6,204 nucleotides of DNA from an uncultured bacterium (GTDB taxonomy: Bacteria > Pseudomonadota > Alphaproteobacteria > SP197), in NCBI GenBank assembly GCA_938014945.1, contig CALLQH010000225.1, positions 1 through 6,204 on the forward strand. The letters are read 5' to 3'. A program made the translations under genes and the position numbers. A model generated the notes under the pieces. That model was not told the origin of the DNA. It did no database searches and saw only the letters and a list, made by a program, of their open reading frames with translations. The number at the start of each line of letters is the position of its first letter. Position 1 is the first letter of the stretch. Shown here piece by piece: positions 1 through 6,204 of this stretch.

Positions 1-53
1 ATCGTGCCAATGTTCACATGCGGCTTGTTGCGCTCGAATTTTGCCTTCGCCAT
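1..53 (-). CDS. tuf: Elongation factor Tu, N-terminal fragment (cut by window edge)
   Basis: The first 17 codons plus two bases of EF-Tu are present, reading MAKAKFERNKPHVNIGT; the gene continues past position 1. EF-Tu is the cytoplasmic GTPase that carries aminoacyl-tRNA to the ribosomal A site. The visible part ends just before the expected P-loop (GHVDHGKT), so no catalytic motif can be checked. The start is the ATG at 53-51, preceded by a modest Shine-Dalgarno-like GGACGGAA at 64-57. The gene lies 56 bp after the fusA stop, on the same strand, in the usual str operon position (rpsL-rpsG-fusA-tuf). I see no convincing promoter in the gap, so I infer co-transcription with fusA. Many proteobacteria carry a second tuf copy, which cannot be judged here. 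Identity is very likely from both the residues and the context. Confidence 0.95.
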   Translation of the reverse strand, partial: MAKAKFERNKPHVNIGT

Positions 54-109
54 CGTTTCCGTCCGTCAATCTAAAGTCAGATACGTAAAATTGGGTTCGT
101 TCCGGGCGA

Positions 110-2185
<2,076 letters not shown>

Positions 2186-2239
2186 TGTATCGCTCGTCCT
2201 TGGGGCCGGTTGACCCCGGGTTACCAGCGCGAAAATTCG

Positions 2240-2710
2240 CTACCAGCGGTAGTGGGAAAACGCCTTGTTCGCGTCAGCCATCCGGTGCGTGTCTTCGCGC
2301 TTCTTCACAGCCGAACCACGCTGGTGGGCGGCATCGAGAAGCTCTGTTGAAAGTCGATCCACCATGGTGGTCTCGGAACGGCCGCGGGCCGCCGTGATGA
2401 TCCACCGGATGGCCAGGGCCTGCTGGCGGTCATTACGGACCTCAACGGGAACCTGGTAGGTAGCACCGCCGACGCGACGCGAACGAACCTCGACCGAAGG
2501 CTTCACATTGCCCATGGCCTGGAGGAAGACGCTGACCGGCTCCTGGCCGGTCTTCTCGCGAATGCGGTCGAGAGCGCCATAGACGATGGCTTCGGCAACG
2601 GCCTTCTTGCCATCGTACATGAGGCTGTTGATGAACTTCGTGAGCACCGTGTCGCCGTAGACGGCGTCCGGGAGAACTTCACGCTTTTCTGCTGCGCGGC
2701 GTCGCGACAT
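2240..2710 (-). CDS. rpsG: 30S ribosomal protein S7
   Basis: A complete 156-residue S7, the standard length. S7 is a primary 16S rRNA-binding protein that nucleates assembly of the 30S head and contacts the E-site tRNA and mRNA exit region. The basic N-terminus MSRRR, the helix KFINSLMYDGKK (25-36), the beta-hairpin region SRRVGGATYQVPVEVR (77-92) and the C-terminal KKREDTHRMADANKAF with HYRW end are family hallmarks. The ATG at 2710-2708 has a strong Shine-Dalgarno sequence AGGGGGAA (2723-2716) and lies only 15 bp after the rpsL stop, so translation is probably coupled to rpsL; the stop is TAG. In E. coli S7 is the translational repressor of this operon and binds a long rpsL-rpsG intercistronic region. 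That region does not exist here, so the same mechanism is unlikely. Confidence 0.99.
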   Translation of the reverse strand: MSRRRAAEKREVLPDAVYGDTVLTKFINSLMYDGKKAVAEAIVYGALDRIREKTGQEPVSVFLQAMGNVKPSVEVRSRRVGGATYQVPVEVRNDRQQALAIRWIITAARGRSETTMVDRLSTELLDAAHQRGSAVKKREDTHRMADANKAFSHYRW

Positions 2711-2715
2711 GTCCG

Positions 2716-2723
2716 TTCCCCCT
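2716..2723 (-). promoter_or_regulatory. rpsG Shine-Dalgarno sequence next to the rpsL stop
   Basis: AGGGGGAA begins two bases after the rpsL TAA and lies five bases before the rpsG ATG. A ribosome finishing S12 would be positioned over the S7 start, which points to translational coupling with no intercistronic regulatory structure. Confidence 0.85.
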
Positions 2724-2725
2724 GC

Positions 2726-3097
2726 TTACTTCGGCCGCTTGGCGCCGTACTTGGAACGGCTCTGGCGGCGGGCGGAAACGCCCTGGGTATCGAGGGTGCC
2801 GCGCACGATGTGATAGCGCACGCCCGGAAGATCCTTCACGCGGCCGCCGCGGATCAGCACCACCGAGTGCTCCTGCAGATTGTGGCCCTCGCCCGGGATG
2901 TAGCTCGTGACCTCGAAACCGTTGGTCAGGCGGACACGGGCAACCTTACGAAGCGCCGAGTTCGGCTTCTTCGGGGTGGTCGTGTAGACGCGGGTGCACA
3001 CGCCGCGCTTCTGCGGGCAGGCCTCGAGCGCCGGAACCTTGTTGCGAGCGGGGCGCGGCTTGCGCGGCTTGCGAATGAGCTGTTGTACCGTGGGCAT
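2726..3097 (-). CDS. rpsL: 30S ribosomal protein S12
   Basis: A complete 123-residue S12, first gene of the str operon. S12 lies at the 30S decoding centre and controls accuracy of tRNA selection. Core motifs are CPQKRGVCTRVYTTTPKKPNSA (starting at Cys27) and GGRVKDLPGVRYH (84-96). Lys43 and Lys88, the classic streptomycin resistance and dependence positions (42 and 87 without the initiator Met), are both wild type. Asp89, the residue methylthiolated by RimO in E. coli, is present. The start is the ATG at 3097-3095: it gives the canonical N-terminus MPTVQQLIRKP and has GAGGA (3109-3105) seven bases upstream. The frame stays open upstream to an ATG at 3199, but those 34 codons do not resemble S12 and lack a good ribosome binding site. 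The stop is TAA. The leader upstream appears to carry a promoter and hairpins. Confidence 0.99.
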   Translation of the reverse strand: MPTVQQLIRKPRKPRPARNKVPALEACPQKRGVCTRVYTTTPKKPNSALRKVARVRLTNGFEVTSYIPGEGHNLQEHSVVLIRGGRVKDLPGVRYHIVRGTLDTQGVSARRQSRSKYGAKRPK

Positions 3098-3104
3098 CCA
3101 CCGG

Positions 3105-3109
3105 TCCTC
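3105..3109 (-). promoter_or_regulatory. rpsL Shine-Dalgarno sequence
   Basis: GAGGA lies seven bases before the ATG at 3097. It decides the S12 start in favour of the canonical MPTVQQ N-terminus over the in-frame upstream ATG at 3199, where only a G-run almost touching the ATG is seen. Confidence 0.85.
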
Positions 3110-3116
3110 GTGAGAC

Positions 3117-3123
3117 AAAAAAA
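3117..3123 (-). promoter_or_regulatory. T7 tract upstream of the rpsL ribosome binding site
   Basis: Seven T residues in the RNA sense (with AA before them) lie seven bases upstream of the GAGGA Shine-Dalgarno sequence, standing out in a GC-rich region. U-rich stretches in this place are known to favour ribosomal protein S1 binding and translation initiation. It could instead be the U-tract of a leader attenuator formed by the alternative pairing 3150-3126. Confidence 0.4.
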
Positions 3124-3139
3124 TTGGGCGCGACAATCC

Positions 3140-3171
3140 GGCCTCTGCCCTCCCGGGGAGGTCCCGAGGCC
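3140..3171 (-). promoter_or_regulatory. Second stem-loop of the str leader
   Basis: The arms GGCCTC and GAGGCC pair exactly, and inside them CCTCC and GGAGG pair around a CCG loop, with GGGA and GCA as the internal loop. The structure ends 42 bases before the rpsL ATG. An alternative pairing, GGGC (3150-3147) with GCCC (3129-3126), would break this hairpin and end two bases before a T7 run, so mutually exclusive structures are possible. Confidence 0.5.
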
Positions 3172-3202
3172 ATCGTGCCGTCGCGCTGGAAGCGTTCATG
3201 CC

Positions 3203-3242
3203 CCCGAAAGCCGCTTGATTCTGCGAATCACCCCGGCTCGGG
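3203..3242 (-). promoter_or_regulatory. Stem-loop at the 5' end of the str leader
   Basis: In the RNA sense, CCCGA pairs with TCGGG, GCCG with CGGC, and TGATTC with GAATCA around a GCA loop. This makes about 15 base pairs interrupted by a two-base TT bulge and a small GGG/AG internal loop. The structure would begin within a few bases of the predicted transcription start. It may stabilise the transcript or serve as a protein-binding site; neither is shown. Confidence 0.55.
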
Positions 3243-3250
3243 AGGCGCGG

Positions 3251-3279
3251 ACTATATGCACGCCATCTTCGCGGGTCAA
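3251..3279 (-). promoter_or_regulatory. Sigma70-type promoter of the str operon
   Basis: On the minus strand, a -35 hexamer TTGACC (3279-3274) and a -10 hexamer TATAGT (3256-3251) are separated by exactly 17 bp; each matches the consensus at five of six positions. Transcription should start near 3246-3242. The bases between the -10 and the start (CCGCGCC) are all G or C. A GC-rich discriminator is typical of stringently controlled ribosomal promoters, though it also fits the GC-rich genome. No A/T-rich UP element is visible directly upstream of the -35. It sits after the rpoC terminator and about 150 bp before rpsL, the expected place. Confidence 0.8.
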
Positions 3280-3315
3280 CACCGCAACGCCGCGAAACCG
3301 AGGTTTTTCGCGGGC

Positions 3316-3346
3316 TGCCGGGATGTCCGCCTGGAACATCCCGGCA
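3316..3346. repeat. Perfect 11-bp inverted repeat between rpoC terminator and str promoter
   Basis: The arms TGCCGGGATGT (3316-3326) and ACATCCCGGCA (3336-3346) are exact reverse complements separated by 9 bases. An outer TTTTTC (3304-3309) and GAAAAA (3353-3358) also pair, giving an imperfect 55-bp symmetric element. On either strand the T-run is on the 5' side, so this is not a standard Rho-independent terminator. It lies 36 bp upstream of the -35 hexamer, with its centre about 87 bp upstream of the predicted transcription start. It could be a protein-binding operator, a second backup terminator or an RNA processing hairpin; the sequence does not decide. Confidence 0.6.
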
Positions 3347-3353
3347 ACGCCGG

Positions 3354-3376
3354 AAAAAACCGCACCGGATCGGCGC
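3354..3376 (-). terminator. Intrinsic terminator of rpoC
   Basis: Read on the minus strand, arms GCGCCG and CGGTGC pair over six positions (five Watson-Crick, one G-U) around a three-base ATC loop. Two G residues and then six T residues (3359-3354) follow. This is the classic layout of a Rho-independent terminator. It begins 64 bases after the rpoC stop and lies upstream of the predicted str promoter, so it would separate the rpoBC transcript from the str operon. The stem is short, so some read-through is likely. No folding energy was computed. Confidence 0.7.
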
Positions 3377-3397
3377 TGAAGACCCGCAAATCGGGAA

Positions 3398-3414
3398 GAT
3401 TCCAGGTCGGAATC
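3398..3414 (-). repeat. Small hairpin in rpoC 3' UTR
   Basis: The arms GATTCC and GGAATC form a perfect 6-bp inverted repeat around a 5-base loop (GACCT on the minus strand). It begins 26 bases after the rpoC stop and lies 22 bases before the terminator stem. No T-run follows, so it is not itself a terminator. It may protect the mRNA 3' end or be chance. Confidence 0.4.
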
Positions 3415-3439
3415 AACCCCGCGGGAAACCTCGCGTCGT

Positions 3440-6204
<2,765 letters not shown>

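Larger units (their letters stand above)
3098..3244 (-). other. Predicted 5' leader of the str operon mRNA
   Basis: About 147 bases lie between the predicted transcription start and the rpsL ATG, a long leader for a ribosomal protein gene. It contains a hairpin at its extreme 5' end (3242-3203), a second GC-rich hairpin (3171-3140), a T7 run (3123-3117) and the rpsL Shine-Dalgarno sequence GAGGA (3109-3105). No convincing leader peptide was found: the ATG at 3199 is in frame with rpsL without an intervening stop, and the ATG at 3173 opens a frame that runs into rpsL out of frame; neither has a suitable ribosome binding site. The extent depends on the promoter call. Confidence 0.6.

Noticed and set aside
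54..109. A separate tuf promoter in the A/T-richer fusA-tuf gap
   Set aside because: I could not find -35 and -10 hexamers with acceptable spacing. An internal promoter inside fusA, as in E. coli, cannot be excluded by eye.
2726..3097. Possible streptomycin resistance allele of rpsL
   Set aside because: Lys43 and Lys88 are both wild type, so there is no sign of a resistance substitution at the classic sites.
2726..3199. A longer S12 start at the ATG at 3199, adding 34 residues
   Set aside because: The extra residues do not resemble S12; the canonical N-terminus MPTVQQ starts at 3097 with a good Shine-Dalgarno sequence, and the region upstream folds as an RNA leader.

Overview
The window holds a stretch of bacterial core genome: the 3' two-thirds of rpoC followed by the str operon (rpsL, rpsG, fusA and the first codons of tuf). 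All genes are on the minus strand, so the biological order runs from high to low coordinates. The GC-rich composition, the 123-residue S12 starting MPTVQQLIRKP, the 691-residue EF-G, the EF-Tu start MAKAKFERNKPHVNIGT and a large insertion in the RpoC trigger loop together suggest an alphaproteobacterium, perhaps a Rhodospirillales-like lineage. The phylum and class are well supported by impression; the order is a guess.

Layout in the direction of transcription. (1) 6204-3440: RpoC from just after its catalytic aspartate motif to its natural C-terminus. (2) 3439-3098: a 342-bp gap and the only sizeable non-coding region. It holds a 6-bp hairpin, an intrinsic terminator for rpoC (stem plus U6), a perfect 11-bp inverted repeat without a U-tract, a very good sigma70-type promoter (TTGACC, 17 bp, TATAGT) and an apparent leader of about 145 nt with two hairpins, a T7 tract and the rpsL Shine-Dalgarno sequence. 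(3) 3097-2726: rpsL. (4) 2710-2240: rpsG, only 15 bp after rpsL. (5) 2185-110: fusA. (6) 53-1: start of tuf, running off the window.

The genes work together: RpoC is the catalytic beta-prime subunit of RNA polymerase; S12 and S7 are 30S proteins at the decoding centre and the head; EF-G drives translocation and EF-Tu delivers aminoacyl-tRNA. Co-transcription of the last four matches ribosome and elongation factor supply.

I found no mobile element, CRISPR array, tRNA, rRNA or unknown protein-coding gene, and no sign of a new biological system in the coding part. What deserves a second look is the regulatory region between rpoC and rpsL, together with the very short rpsL-rpsG gap, which leaves no room for the S7 autoregulatory site known from E. 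coli.
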